Shown here one piece after another: positions 43,299 through 52,711 of a stretch of 64,000 nt of DNA. Both the position numbers and the translations under genes were made by a program. This DNA comes from Ruegeria lacuscaerulensis (GTDB lineage Bacteria; Pseudomonadota; Alphaproteobacteria; Rhodobacterales; Rhodobacteraceae), in contig NZ_WQGO01000003.1 in the NCBI RefSeq assembly GCF_013034685.1, positions 434,001-498,000 of the forward strand. The letters run 5' to 3'. The notes under the pieces are model-generated. The model saw only the letters and a program-made list of their open reading frames with translations, was not told where the DNA came from and made no database searches. The first letter of the stretch is position 1; the number at the start of each line of letters is the position of its first letter.

Positions 43299-44642
43299 AT
43301 GCGCAAGCTGTTCGGAACTGACGGGGTGCGGGGCACTGCCAATACCCATCCGATCACGGCCGAGATGGCCCTGCGCATGGGAGCGGCCGTGGGCCGGTAT
43401 TTCCGCCGCGACCAATCCGGCGCGCACCGCGTGGTCATTGGTAAAGATACGCGCCTGTCCGGTTACATGTTGGAAAACGCGCTGACGGCGGGGCTGACCT
43501 CGACCGGGATGAACGTGCTGTTGCTGGGGCCGGTGCCCACGCCCGCGGTTGGATTGATGACGCGGTCCATGCGGGCGGATCTGGGCGTGATGATCTCGGC
43601 CAGCCATAACCCGGCTGAGGATAACGGCATCAAGTTCTTTGGCCCGGACGGGTTCAAACTGTCGGATCAGGCTGAGATTGAGATCGAGCGTCTGATCGAA
43701 GAGGGTGTCAAGCCCGCGCAAGCGCAAAATATTGGCCGCGCGCGCCGGGTGGACGATGCGCGGTTCCGTTATGGTGAGCGGGTCAAATCCTCGCTGTCGC
43801 GCGATCTTCGGCTGGATGGGTTGAAGGTGGTGGTTGATTGCGCCAACGGGGCCGCCCACCGCACCGCGCCCGAGGTTCTTTGGGAGTTGGGGGCCGAGGT
43901 CATCCCGGTTGGCGTCACGCCAAACGGTAAAAACATCAACTTGAATTGCGGCTCGACCAAACCTCAACTCGCGGCTGAGACGGTTGTGGCCCATGGTGCC
44001 GATGTAGGCATCTGTCTGGATGGCGATGCGGACCGGGTCGTTATGGTCGATGAACACGGGCAGGTTGCGGATGGCGACCAGTTGATGGCTCTGCTGGCCG
44101 GGAGCTGGGCCGAGGCTGACCGCCTTAAAGGCGGTGCTTTGGTGGCGACAGTTATGTCCAATCTGGGGTTGGAACGGCATTTGAACGCGCTTGGGTTGCG
44201 GTTGGAACGGACGGCGGTCGGGGACCGCTATGTGGTCGAACGGATGCGCGAAGGCGGGTTTAATCTGGGTGGCGAACAATCTGGCCATATCGTCATGAGC
44301 GACTATGCCACCACTGGTGACGGGTTGATGGCGGGGCTGCATTTTCTGGCCGAGATGGTGCATTCGGGCCGCAAAGCTTCGGAACTTGCGGTGCAATTCG
44401 AAACGGTCCCGCAATTACTTAAGAATGTGCGCTACGGCGAAGGGCAAACGCCGCTCGATACTGCGAACGTCAAAGCGGCAATTGCCGATGCCGAGGCGCG
44501 TCTGAACGGGCAGGGGCGCTTGCTGATCCGCAAATCGGGGACTGAGCCTCTAATCCGTGTTATGGCGGAATGCGAGGACGATACGCTGCTGACCCAAGTC
44601 GTTGATGGCATCGTTGCCGAGGTCGAAGCCGTTGCCGGTTAA
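43299..44642 (+). CDS. glmM: Phosphoglucosamine mutase
   Basis: The 447-residue enzyme makes glucosamine-1-phosphate for peptidoglycan and lipopolysaccharide. The start [16 protein letters not shown] is canonical. Ser102 in [12 protein letters not shown] is the phosphoserine; DGDADR binds the metal, and GGEQSGH and [11 protein letters not shown] bind substrate. The last bases overlap the convergent DMT gene by 4 bases. It closes the folB-folP-glmM operon. Confidence 0.97.
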   Translation: MRKLFGTDGVRGTANTHPITAEMALRMGAAVGRYFRRDQSGAHRVVIGKDTRLSGYMLENALTAGLTSTGMNVLLLGPVPTPAVGLMTRSMRADLGVMISASHNPAEDNGIKFFGPDGFKLSDQAEIEIERLIEEGVKPAQAQNIGRARRVDDARFRYGERVKSSLSRDLRLDGLKVVVDCANGAAHRTAPEVLWELGAEVIPVGVTPNGKNINLNCGSTKPQLAAETVVAHGADVGICLDGDADRVVMVDEHGQVADGDQLMALLAGSWAEADRLKGGALVATVMSNLGLERHLNALGLRLERTAVGDRYVVERMREGGFNLGGEQSGHIVMSDYATTGDGLMAGLHFLAEMVHSGRKASELAVQFETVPQLLKNVRYGEGQTPLDTANVKAAIADAEARLNGQGRLLIRKSGTEPLIRVMAECEDDTLLTQVVDGIVAEVEAVAG

Positions 44643-45541
44643 CGCCCGATCAGCATTCGGCGCAAACTGAACCATTGGCTGATCGCCAGCCCGGTCAGGA
44701 TCATTGCCAGCGCGATGAAGAATCTTAGCGGCAACGCCTCAGACAGAATCCATGCGCCAAAGACCATCGACCAGATGGGCACCTGATAGTTAACCAGCGT
44801 CAGGAATACCGACCCCGCGCTGCGGATAATGGACACGCGCAATAGGGTGGCGAAGGCAGTGGGTAGAAGGCCAAGCGCAATGATTGCCAGACCGGGGCGC
44901 GTGCCCTGCCACTGCGGGATGCCCTCGGTCAGCAGCATGACGGGCAGCAACAGAACCGCCCCCACCATCAGCGACAATGCCGCCAACGCGACCGGATCAA
45001 TCGGTGGGCAACGTCGGGTGAAGATCGATGCGCAGGAATAACAGAGAGCCGCTCCGATACAGGCCAGTTGCGCCAGTGGTTCCGTGCCTTGTCCGATCTG
45101 CGTTAGACCTGGGCCGATCAGCACCAATGCCCCGGAAAAACCCAGCGATACGCCCAGAAATCTGCGTAGATTCAACGGCTCGTCCGAGAAGAAATGTGCC
45201 AGCGGTAGTACCATTAGTGGAATCGCTGCCATCGACAGCCCCGCAAAGGCCGAAGGCACATATTGCTGCCCCCAGCTCAGCAACAGAAAGGGCAACGCGG
45301 TCGATAGCAGGCCGATGATGGCAATGAAGGACCACAGCTTGGCATCGCCCGCAGGCAATTTGCGACCGGTTACGGCCATCATTCCCAGCAAGGTCAGCGC
45401 CCCCAAGGTGGTCCGCGCGGTTGCAACCGTGACCGGGCCATACCCTTCCAACGCCATAGCTACGACCATGAATGTGCCGCCCCAGATAAGGCCCAGGGCG
45501 ATGACGCCGCTCCAGTCGCGAGATGTGGGTTGATCGACCAT
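44639..45541 (-). CDS. DMT family transporter (EamA)
   Basis: The 300-residue protein has ten transmembrane helices in two halves with EamA segments such as [12 protein letters not shown] and [20 protein letters not shown]. The substrate is unknown. It lies between glmM and ilvC: its 3' end overlaps glmM and its upstream side faces the terminator of ilvC. Confidence 0.85.
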   Translation of the reverse strand: MVDQPTSRDWSGVIALGLIWGGTFMVVAMALEGYGPVTVATARTTLGALTLLGMMAVTGRKLPAGDAKLWSFIAIIGLLSTALPFLLLSWGQQYVPSAFAGLSMAAIPLMVLPLAHFFSDEPLNLRRFLGVSLGFSGALVLIGPGLTQIGQGTEPLAQLACIGAALCYSCASIFTRRCPPIDPVALAALSLMVGAVLLLPVMLLTEGIPQWQGTRPGLAIIALGLLPTAFATLLRVSIIRSAGSVFLTLVNYQVPIWSMVFGAWILSEALPLRFFIALAMILTGLAISQWFSLRRMLIGR

Positions 45542-45561
45542 GGCCGGTCTCCGATGGGGAC

Positions 45562-45589
45562 AAAAAAGGCGACCCGAAGGCCGCCCTTT
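45562..45589 (-). terminator. Rho-independent terminator of ilvC
   Basis: On the minus strand GGCGGCC, TTCG loop, GGTCGCC and TTTTTT form a clear terminator 19 bases past the ilvC stop. A TTCG tetraloop makes it stable. Confidence 0.9.
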
Positions 45590-45607
45590 CGCGTGATCCA
45601 GACGGGA

Positions 45608-46666
<1,059 letters not shown>

Positions 46667-46723
46667 CTACTGGGCCATGTCGGGGAAGGCGATGGTGTTT
46701 TCCTTGAATTTTTCCGTCAAGCG

Positions 46724-46739
46724 TGAGAATTTATTCTCA
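46724..46739. promoter_or_regulatory. Palindromic operator between ilvC and the Lrp/AsnC pair
   Basis: TGAGAAT (46724-46730) and ATTCTCA (46733-46739) are perfect 7-base arms around TT, 25 bases before the first Lrp/AsnC ATG and 94 bases from ilvC. Such a site fits autoregulation by a dimeric Lrp/AsnC protein and possible ilvC control. Confidence 0.55.
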
Positions 46740-46763
46740 ATTCAGCTTTTTGGTGAAAAAATC

Positions 46764-47219
46764 ATGCTAGATGACGTCGATCGCAGATTGCTGCGGCATT
46801 TTCAGGCCGATCCCAGCCTCTCGACCGCCGAATTGGCGGAACGCGCGCGCATCAGCACAAGCCTGTGCTGGCGCAGGATCGAAAAAATGCAGGAGGCTGG
46901 CATTATTGAGGGGCAGGAGGCCGTCATAGACTGGTCGGCTTTGGGCTATGCTGTCGAGGTCTCCTTGCGCGTGACTTTGGACAAGACCCAGCCCCGGGCG
47001 TTTGACGAATTCACCGCAGCCGCGCGTAGCGTGGCCGAAGTGATCGAGATTCAGACCTTTTTGGGTCGTGTCGATGTACGCCTGTCCGTGTTGGCGCGGG
47101 ATATGTCGCACTATCAGCAGCTTTACCGTGATCAGATCCTCACCTTGCCCCATATCGCGGATATCGAAGCGTTGATGCATATCGCGCGGGTCAAAAGCGA
47201 CGTGGTGCTGCCGGTATGA
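46764..47219 (+). CDS. Lrp/AsnC family transcriptional regulator (first of a pair)
   Basis: The 151-residue protein has an N-terminal helix-turn-helix (residues 1-50; LSTAELAERARISTSLCWRRIEKM) and an AsnC/RAM ligand-binding domain (about 65-145). The ATG at 46764 is chosen because it gives the normal Lrp start; an upstream in-frame start at 46629 would cover the palindrome and ilvC promoter. It overlaps the next gene by 4 bases (ATGA), so the two are coupled. Confidence 0.93.
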   Translation: MLDDVDRRLLRHFQADPSLSTAELAERARISTSLCWRRIEKMQEAGIIEGQEAVIDWSALGYAVEVSLRVTLDKTQPRAFDEFTAAARSVAEVIEIQTFLGRVDVRLSVLARDMSHYQQLYRDQILTLPHIADIEALMHIARVKSDVVLPV

Positions 47220-47674
47220 ACGAGTTGGATGAAATCGACCGCAAAATTCTGCGTGCTCTGGTGCAGGACGCATCCCAAAGCGCCAGGGCGCTGGGACGCA
47301 AACTGGGCCTGTCCCAACCCGCCACATGGAGGCGCATCCGTCGTCTGGAAGACGCAGGGGTTATCAAAGGCCGGCGCCTGCGCCTGAACGCCGAGGCGCT
47401 TGGGTTTGGAGTTACGGTGTTTCTGGGCGTCAAACTGGCCCGCAAGGGTCAGATCAGCCTGGAGGATTTCGAACGTGCCGTCAGCGCCATCCCCGAGGTT
47501 CAGACGGTCGAGCATGTACTGGGGCTTTATGATTATCGTCTGCGCGTCGTGGCGCGGGATCTGGCCGATTTCGAACGGGTGCTGCGCCGTCGGATCATGA
47601 CCCTCCCCGGCGCAGGCGATGTCGAGGCCAATGTTTTGCTCAGCGAAGAACGCTTACCGGGACCGATCGGTTAG
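47216..47674 (+). CDS. Lrp/AsnC family transcriptional regulator (second of a pair)
   Basis: The 152-residue protein has the same two-domain layout: DEIDRKILRALVQDASQSARAL with the HTH segment LGLSQPATWRRIRRLEDAG, then the RAM domain. It is only moderately similar to its upstream partner, so this is an old duplication or a heteromeric pair. Its stop overlaps the convergent GntR gene by 4 bases. The ligand is likely an amino acid, inferred from the family. Confidence 0.93.
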   Translation: MNELDEIDRKILRALVQDASQSARALGRKLGLSQPATWRRIRRLEDAGVIKGRRLRLNAEALGFGVTVFLGVKLARKGQISLEDFERAVSAIPEVQTVEHVLGLYDYRLRVVARDLADFERVLRRRIMTLPGAGDVEANVLLSEERLPGPIG

Positions 47675-48372
47675 TATTTAGTTCTAATGCAATAGCCGGG
47701 ATGGTGCGTCATCCGGGCAAATGTCATGGGTTGACCGTCTTTCCATGTCGTCCGCTCCAGCTGAATCATCGAGGTCCCAGCCGTCGTGCCCATGAACTCT
47801 GCCAGCCGTCCATCCGCAGAAATCGCGCAGAACGCCACCTCGGCCTCGGTAAAGGGGGCGGCGTTCAGCAGCCATTCATGCGGGCCGTGATCGTTGAGAT
47901 TGGCGTGCTCAACCTCGGGGACGGCGTCGATATTGATCCAGCGTTCTTCAAGCTGAAAAGGCCGGTTGTCAGCGTAGTGCATACAGATGACGTGCAGAAC
48001 CTTTACATCAGGCGATACGCTAAGCTGCGATGCCAACCAACCCGGGCTGGGGACCACATTCCGTTCGACAAGAGCGTAACGATAGGTCGAATTTTGGCTT
48101 TCAACCGACTGACGCGCCAGCGAAAACTCCAGCTTAGCATGTTTGCTCGGCTCTTTTTTTACGCGCGTGCCGCTTTTGCGTTTGCGTTCGACAAAACCCT
48201 GATCTGCCAATTCACGCAGCGCCCGGTTCACCGTCGCCCGCGCGCAATTGAACTCCTCGGCCAATTGCGTTTCCGTTGGTAGAAGCGACCCCTGTGGCCA
48301 GATACGGGTTTCGATACGCCGCTTTACTTCGTCACGTACAACCTGAAAACTGATCCGCTTTTGCGCCGTCAC
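47671..48372 (-). CDS. GntR/HutC family regulator (UTRA domain)
   Basis: The 233-residue protein has an N-terminal winged helix (residues 8-75; LPTETQLAEEFNCARATVNRALRELADQGFVERKRKSGT) and a C-terminal UTRA ligand-binding domain (about 90-228). It starts with GTG at 48372. It faces the class V aminotransferase gene, so it is a likely controller of that gene, with an effector related to the aminotransferase substrate. Confidence 0.9.
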   Translation of the reverse strand: MTAQKRISFQVVRDEVKRRIETRIWPQGSLLPTETQLAEEFNCARATVNRALRELADQGFVERKRKSGTRVKKEPSKHAKLEFSLARQSVESQNSTYRYALVERNVVPSPGWLASQLSVSPDVKVLHVICMHYADNRPFQLEERWINIDAVPEVEHANLNDHGPHEWLLNAAPFTEAEVAFCAISADGRLAEFMGTTAGTSMIQLERTTWKDGQPMTFARMTHHPGYCIRTKY

Positions 48373-48577
48373 GATTAGAAATACCTTTCTGCTTCAAAGT
48401 GTGCGTATCTGGTCAGAAACACGTCAGGGTGTAAAGGGCGGCTGACACTGTTTGGCGTCATTTAGTGCCCGATTGAAAGAGAAAAAAGTAATTTTTTTGT
48501 TGAAGTTACCATCTTCCGTGGGGTCAATAGCCGGGACTGACCCTCAGGTGGTCGCGTGAAAATCGAAAGGACAAAAT
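48373..48577. promoter_or_regulatory. AT-rich divergent promoter region, GntR/aminotransferase
   Basis: The 205 bases contain AT-rich runs near 48481-48500 and an inverted pair GGGTCA (48521-48526) / TGACCC (48538-48543). Either could be part of the operator and promoter, but no UTRA-type consensus is clear. Confidence 0.35.
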
Positions 48578-49705
48578 ATGCCAGCGCTCTTGGATACTGT
48601 TGATCCCAATGGGCTTGAGGAGTTTTCGGTGGTGTTCACTGACCGATCTCTGAACCACATGTCCGCACAGTTTCAGCAGGTCATGCGCGACATCTCGGAC
48701 ATGTTGCGCGGTGTTTACAATGCCTATGGCGTGGCGGTCATCCCTGGTGGCGGCACCTATGGCATGGAAGCTGTGGCGCGGCAGTTTGCCCGCAACGCAA
48801 ACGTGGTGGTCGTGCGCAACGGTTGGTTCTCGTATCGCTGGAGCCAGATCATCGAGACCGGCGGGTTGACGGCCTCGGCCACTGTGCTCAAGGCGCGGCA
48901 AACCGGCAATTCCAGCCCGTCTCCTTTCGCGCCGGCACCGATTGACGAGGTCGTGGCGACCATTCGCGATCAGCGCCCAGATGTGGTTTTTGCTCCGCAT
49001 GTGGAAACGTCGGCCGGGGTTATTCTACCGGACGATTACGTGACCGCCATGGCTGAGGCCGCTCATGAGGTCGGCGCGCTGATGGTGCTGGATTGTATTG
49101 CGTCGGGCTGTGCTTGGGTCGACATGAAGGCGACAGGCGTGGACGTCCTGATCTCGGCCCCGCAGAAAGGGTGGAGCGCAACGCCTTGCGCGGGTCTGGT
49201 GATGCTATCCGAACGGGCCGAGACGCGGTTGGAACAGACCAATTCGGACAGTTTCGCCGTGGATCTGAAAAAGTGGCGGCAGATCATGCAGGCCTATGAG
49301 GGCGGTGGTCACGCCTATCACGCGACGATGCCGACAGATTCGCTGAAAGATTTCCGGGACACGATGCTTGAAACCCGTGATTATGGGTTTGAAAAGCTAC
49401 GCGAGGCGCAGTGGGCGTTGGGCAATGGCGTCCGTGCGATGCTGAAGGACAAGGGCGTTGTCTCGGTCGCGGCTGATGGGTTCGGCGCGCCGGGCGTTGT
49501 TGTCAGCTACACGGGCGACCCCGAAGTGCAGAACGGCAAGAAATTTGCGGCTTTGGGGATTCAGATTGCGGCGGGCGTGCCTCTGCAATGTGATGAGCCC
49601 GAGGGGTTCAGTACTTTCCGTTTGGGTCTGTTCGGGTTGGACAAGCTCTATGATGTGGATGGCACAATCGCACGTCTGAAGCGCGTGTTGGATCAGGTGA
49701 TCTAG
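48578..49705 (+). CDS. Class V aminotransferase (alanine-glyoxylate type)
   Basis: The 375-residue PLP enzyme has the fold-type I core with GGGTYGMEAVARQF for phosphate binding, the Asp in VLDCIA, and the Schiff-base lysine in SAPQKGWS. The amino donor and acceptor are unknown; relatives use alanine, serine, aspartate or aminoethylphosphonate with glyoxylate or pyruvate. An AAAGGA site precedes the ATG. The neighbouring GntR/UTRA gene points to substrate-induced catabolism. The gap of 205 bases with AT-rich sequence likely holds its promoter. Confidence 0.85.
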   Translation: MPALLDTVDPNGLEEFSVVFTDRSLNHMSAQFQQVMRDISDMLRGVYNAYGVAVIPGGGTYGMEAVARQFARNANVVVVRNGWFSYRWSQIIETGGLTASATVLKARQTGNSSPSPFAPAPIDEVVATIRDQRPDVVFAPHVETSAGVILPDDYVTAMAEAAHEVGALMVLDCIASGCAWVDMKATGVDVLISAPQKGWSATPCAGLVMLSERAETRLEQTNSDSFAVDLKKWRQIMQAYEGGGHAYHATMPTDSLKDFRDTMLETRDYGFEKLREAQWALGNGVRAMLKDKGVVSVAADGFGAPGVVVSYTGDPEVQNGKKFAALGIQIAAGVPLQCDEPEGFSTFRLGLFGLDKLYDVDGTIARLKRVLDQVI

Positions 49706-49712
49706 GCGCGGG

Positions 49713-50909
49713 TCAGCGCACGCCCAGCCCCATCTGCATCAGCGTTTTACGTACCGGCGGCAAGGAATAGAGCGCATTCAGCCCCATCGCCCGTGCGTCG
49801 CGAAGCGGCCGTGCCTCGATCATCGAGGCGCGGTTCAGCAGGTCGATTCCCTTCACGCGCATCTCGATCTCGGTGTGGCGGGACTTGTGATAGGTGTCCA
49901 ACATCTGCGCGTCGCCCAGCCCCTCGGGGCGGGCTTGCGCAAGGTCTAGAAGGCTGCGCAGATCGCCCAAGGACATGTTCAGCCCCTGTGCGCCGATGGG
50001 CGGAACCACATGGGCGGCCTCGGCCATCAGGGCGATACGCTCGCCTGACAGGCGCTCGGCTGATTGGCTGATGATCGGCCAGATCGTCCGGCGCGAGGCC
50101 AGTTTTAACGGGCCGAACAACTCGCAGGACCGTTCGGTCATCAGCGCCTCGAACGCGTCGGGTTCAGTGTTCAGCAATTCAACTGCACGCGGCCCACGCT
50201 CCATCCACACAATCGCCGACGAAGGCTGACCCTGCCAGTCGGGCAGGGGAACCAGTGTGAACGGCCCGCCTGAACGGTGGATTTCGGTCGAGACGTTTTC
50301 GTGCGGGATCGGATGCGTGACGGCAAAGGCCAGAGCCTTTTGGCCGTAGCGCGTGGTGTGGGTCTGGATGCCCGCCGCCTCGCGCATGGGCGAATTGCGC
50401 CCGTCCGCGGCCACGACCAGCTTGCAGCGGACGCGGCTGCTGTCGCTCAGGCTCACGCGCGCTTCATTGGTGCGAGTGAACAGGCTGACCGTGCCGGTGC
50501 CGGGGCGGAAATCCACGTTGGGCAGTTCGGCCAAACGCGCCACCATCTCGCGCCGCAACAGCCAGTTGGGCAGGTTCCACCCGAAGGGCTGGTCCGAGAT
50601 ATCGGCGGCGTTGAAATCACGCACGACGCGGGGTTCGGGCACATCTCCGCCCGCGTCCACGATGCGCATGATCTGCAGCGGGGCGGCATGGGCATCCAGT
50701 CGCGCCCACAGCCCGCATTGATCCAAAAGCCCGTGCGCCGGTTGCAGGAAGGCCGTGGTCCGCATGTCGGACCCGTCCACGTCGCGTTCCGTCACCGGAG
50801 GGGTGGGGTCAACGCAGATCACGTCGAACCCGGCTGTTCCGAAAGCCGCCGCAGCGGTCAACCCGGCGATTCCACCGCCGGAAATCAGGATGTCACAGCT
50901 ATCTGTCAT
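49713..50909 (-). CDS. UbiH/UbiF family FAD-dependent hydroxylase
   Basis: The 398-residue flavoprotein has the FAD motif GGGIAGLTAAAAFG (residue 10 onward), the DG motif VVAADGRNSPMREAAG, and the second FAD motif IALMAEAAHVVPPIGAQGLN. It belongs to the ubiquinone ring hydroxylases. Which ring position it acts on is not clear. The ATG at 50909 is preferred over an upstream in-frame start. It lies 73 bases from the small membrane protein gene upstream. Confidence 0.9.
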   Translation of the reverse strand: MTDSCDILISGGGIAGLTAAAAFGTAGFDVICVDPTPPVTERDVDGSDMRTTAFLQPAHGLLDQCGLWARLDAHAAPLQIMRIVDAGGDVPEPRVVRDFNAADISDQPFGWNLPNWLLRREMVARLAELPNVDFRPGTGTVSLFTRTNEARVSLSDSSRVRCKLVVAADGRNSPMREAAGIQTHTTRYGQKALAFAVTHPIPHENVSTEIHRSGGPFTLVPLPDWQGQPSSAIVWMERGPRAVELLNTEPDAFEALMTERSCELFGPLKLASRRTIWPIISQSAERLSGERIALMAEAAHVVPPIGAQGLNMSLGDLRSLLDLAQARPEGLGDAQMLDTYHKSRHTEIEMRVKGIDLLNRASMIEARPLRDARAMGLNALYSLPPVRKTLMQMGLGVR

Positions 50910-50982
50910 GGGCTTGGCCTCCGTTTGGGCAGAACCTAGTGCGGTTCCGTGCGGGGTGCCAAGTGACATCCTGTCCCGCGCC

Positions 50983-51231
50983 TTACCCGCGTGAAATCAG
51001 GATGAGGATCAGGAACATCACCGGCACCATCATCACGGCGGGGATGTACAGGCCCGGCAGGCCGAACAACAAGATTGAACACCCCCACATGCTGAAGATC
51101 GCCAGGGCCGTATAACCCCAATCCTCACCGTCGCTCTGGGCCACGTCCTTGGCCATCCAGCCAAACAGGGGGATTGCAAACAACAGGCGCTGCCAGATGG
51201 GCAGGCGCCGAGGGACCTCGATCGCGCTCAT
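50983..51231 (-). CDS. Small hypothetical membrane protein
   Basis: The 82-residue protein has two hydrophobic helices (about residues 37-56 and 60-79) after a short basic, amphipathic N terminus. No family is recognised. A purine-rich GAGAAA site precedes the ATG. It lies between the UbiH-like and HAD genes on the same strand and may be cotranscribed. Confidence 0.65.
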   Translation of the reverse strand: MSAIEVPRRLPIWQRLLFAIPLFGWMAKDVAQSDGEDWGYTALAIFSMWGCSILLFGLPGLYIPAVMMVPVMFLILILISRG

Positions 51232-51318
51232 GGGTTTCTCCGATTCTGTTCGTCGCTGAGGCGCATATAGGGGCGATGCTGCACCCGCGAAATATACAGA
51301 TGGTCGCAGTGTGACAGC

Positions 51319-51963
51319 CTATCGCAGGCGGGCCAGAAACGCGGTCAGGTCGTCGGTGTGATGATGGATGTGATCGGCCTCTTGCGGCTCGGGCGCGACG
51401 TGGACGGTGCGCATTCCCATCGCATGCGGAGCGGCCAGATTGCGCGGGTCATCTTCGAACATGGCGGCTTGTTTGGCGTCGATCCCGTCCTTGGCAAAGA
51501 TTGCCTCGAACGCAGCTTTCTGGGGCTTTGGTCGATAGCCCGCATGTTCGATCCCATAGATCGCATCAAACAGCCCGCTCAGACCGCGTGCCGCCAGAAC
51601 CCGCTCGGCATAGGGCGCGCTACCATTGGTATAGACGATACGGCGGCCGGGCAGAGAACGGATGTGGTCGGCCAGTTCCGCGTCGGGGTCCATATGGCTC
51701 ATGTCGACCTGGTGAACCGCGTGCAGATAGGGATCGGGGTCCAGATCATGCTCGGCCATCAGACCGGCCAGCGTGGTGCCGTATTCGCGCCAGTAATGGC
51801 CGCGCAGCCGATCCGCCTCGGCCCGGTCGACGCCGATGGCCTGCACCACGTAGTCGGTCATCAGCACCTCAATCTGATCGAACAGGCGCATATGGGGCGG
51901 GTAGAGGGTGTTATCCAGATCGAACACCCATTGGGTGACGTGAGAAAAGGCGGGTTTGACCAT
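51319..51963 (-). CDS. HAD pyrimidine 5'-nucleotidase
   Basis: The 214-residue protein has the HAD nucleophile motif FDLDNTLYPP near residue 14, the Thr of motif II in VYTNGSA, and motif III/IV as KPQKAAFE and FEDDPRN. The layout is that of SDT1/PPM1-type pyrimidine 5'-nucleotidases, which dephosphorylate UMP and CMP. It diverges from the FadR-type regulator gene with 100 bases between. Confidence 0.88.
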   Translation of the reverse strand: MVKPAFSHVTQWVFDLDNTLYPPHMRLFDQIEVLMTDYVVQAIGVDRAEADRLRGHYWREYGTTLAGLMAEHDLDPDPYLHAVHQVDMSHMDPDAELADHIRSLPGRRIVYTNGSAPYAERVLAARGLSGLFDAIYGIEHAGYRPKPQKAAFEAIFAKDGIDAKQAAMFEDDPRNLAAPHAMGMRTVHVAPEPQEADHIHHHTDDLTAFLARLR

Positions 51964-52036
51964 GGGCTTGGTTTAGGCTGCGCGCCAGCGGTTTTCAATG
52001 CCACACTTGATCCGAAGGGGCGGTGACGGATAGACA

Positions 52037-52058
52037 GGTTCGAACGAGGAGACGAACC
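52037..52058 (+). promoter_or_regulatory. Inverted repeat over the ribosome binding site of a GntR gene
   Basis: GGTTCG (52037-52042) and CGAACC (52053-52058) flank AACGAGGAGA, which contains the AGGAG ribosome binding site of the downstream gene (start 52064). It may be an operator for autoregulation or an mRNA hairpin. Confidence 0.35.
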
Positions 52059-52063
52059 ACCCC

Positions 52064-52711
52064 ATGCCACAGTCCAAACAGTCCAACAGGGACGCCTACA
52101 GTCTGATACTCGAAGCGATAGACGTGGGTGTGTACAAACCCGGCGACCGTTTGGTCGAAAGCGAGCTGGCCGAGCGTTTCGGCGTATCTCGCACGCCCAT
52201 CCGCGAGGCGTTGCAACGACTTGAGACGCAATCGCTGCTTGAGCGGGACGGGCGGTCTCTGATTGTGGCCTCGCTGGACCACAACCAGATGGCCGAGCTG
52301 TACGTGGTACGGCGCGAGTTGGAGGGGCTGGCAGCCAGTCTGGCGGCAAAACACGCCACCGAGGAAGAGATCAAGGTGCTGCAGGATATGGTTGCCGCTG
52401 ACGATGCGCTGGTCGATGACCCGACCGCTCTGTCGCGTGCCAATCGACGTTTTCACGAACAGATCCATCTGGCCTCGCACAATCGCTATCTGGTGCAGCA
52501 ACTGGACCTTGTGCACCGCACCATGGCGCTGATGGCGACCACCTCGCTGGCTGTGCAGGGACGGGGAGAGATCGCTCAGAACGAACACAAGAGCATCGTC
52601 GACGCCATCGCTACGCGCGATGAAGAGGCCGCGGCTCGCGCGTTGAAGGAGCATATCTCGGTCGCCTTCATGACACGGCTGAAACAGGATGCTGTTCGGC
52701 GCGAATCCTGA
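52064..52711 (+). CDS. FadR-type GntR regulator (FCD domain)
   Basis: The 215-residue protein has an N-terminal winged helix (residues 10-75; LVESELAERFGVSRTPIREALQRLE) and a helical C-terminal FCD domain (about 80-205) with the metal-binding pattern Asp (ADDALVDD), His (FHEQIHLASHN) and a later His (NEHKSIVDAI). FCD regulators respond to organic acids. The HAD gene diverges from it. Its stop abuts the convergent glycosyltransferase gene with no spare base. Confidence 0.93.
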   Translation: MPQSKQSNRDAYSLILEAIDVGVYKPGDRLVESELAERFGVSRTPIREALQRLETQSLLERDGRSLIVASLDHNQMAELYVVRRELEGLAASLAAKHATEEEIKVLQDMVAADDALVDDPTALSRANRRFHEQIHLASHNRYLVQQLDLVHRTMALMATTSLAVQGRGEIAQNEHKSIVDAIATRDEEAAARALKEHISVAFMTRLKQDAVRRES

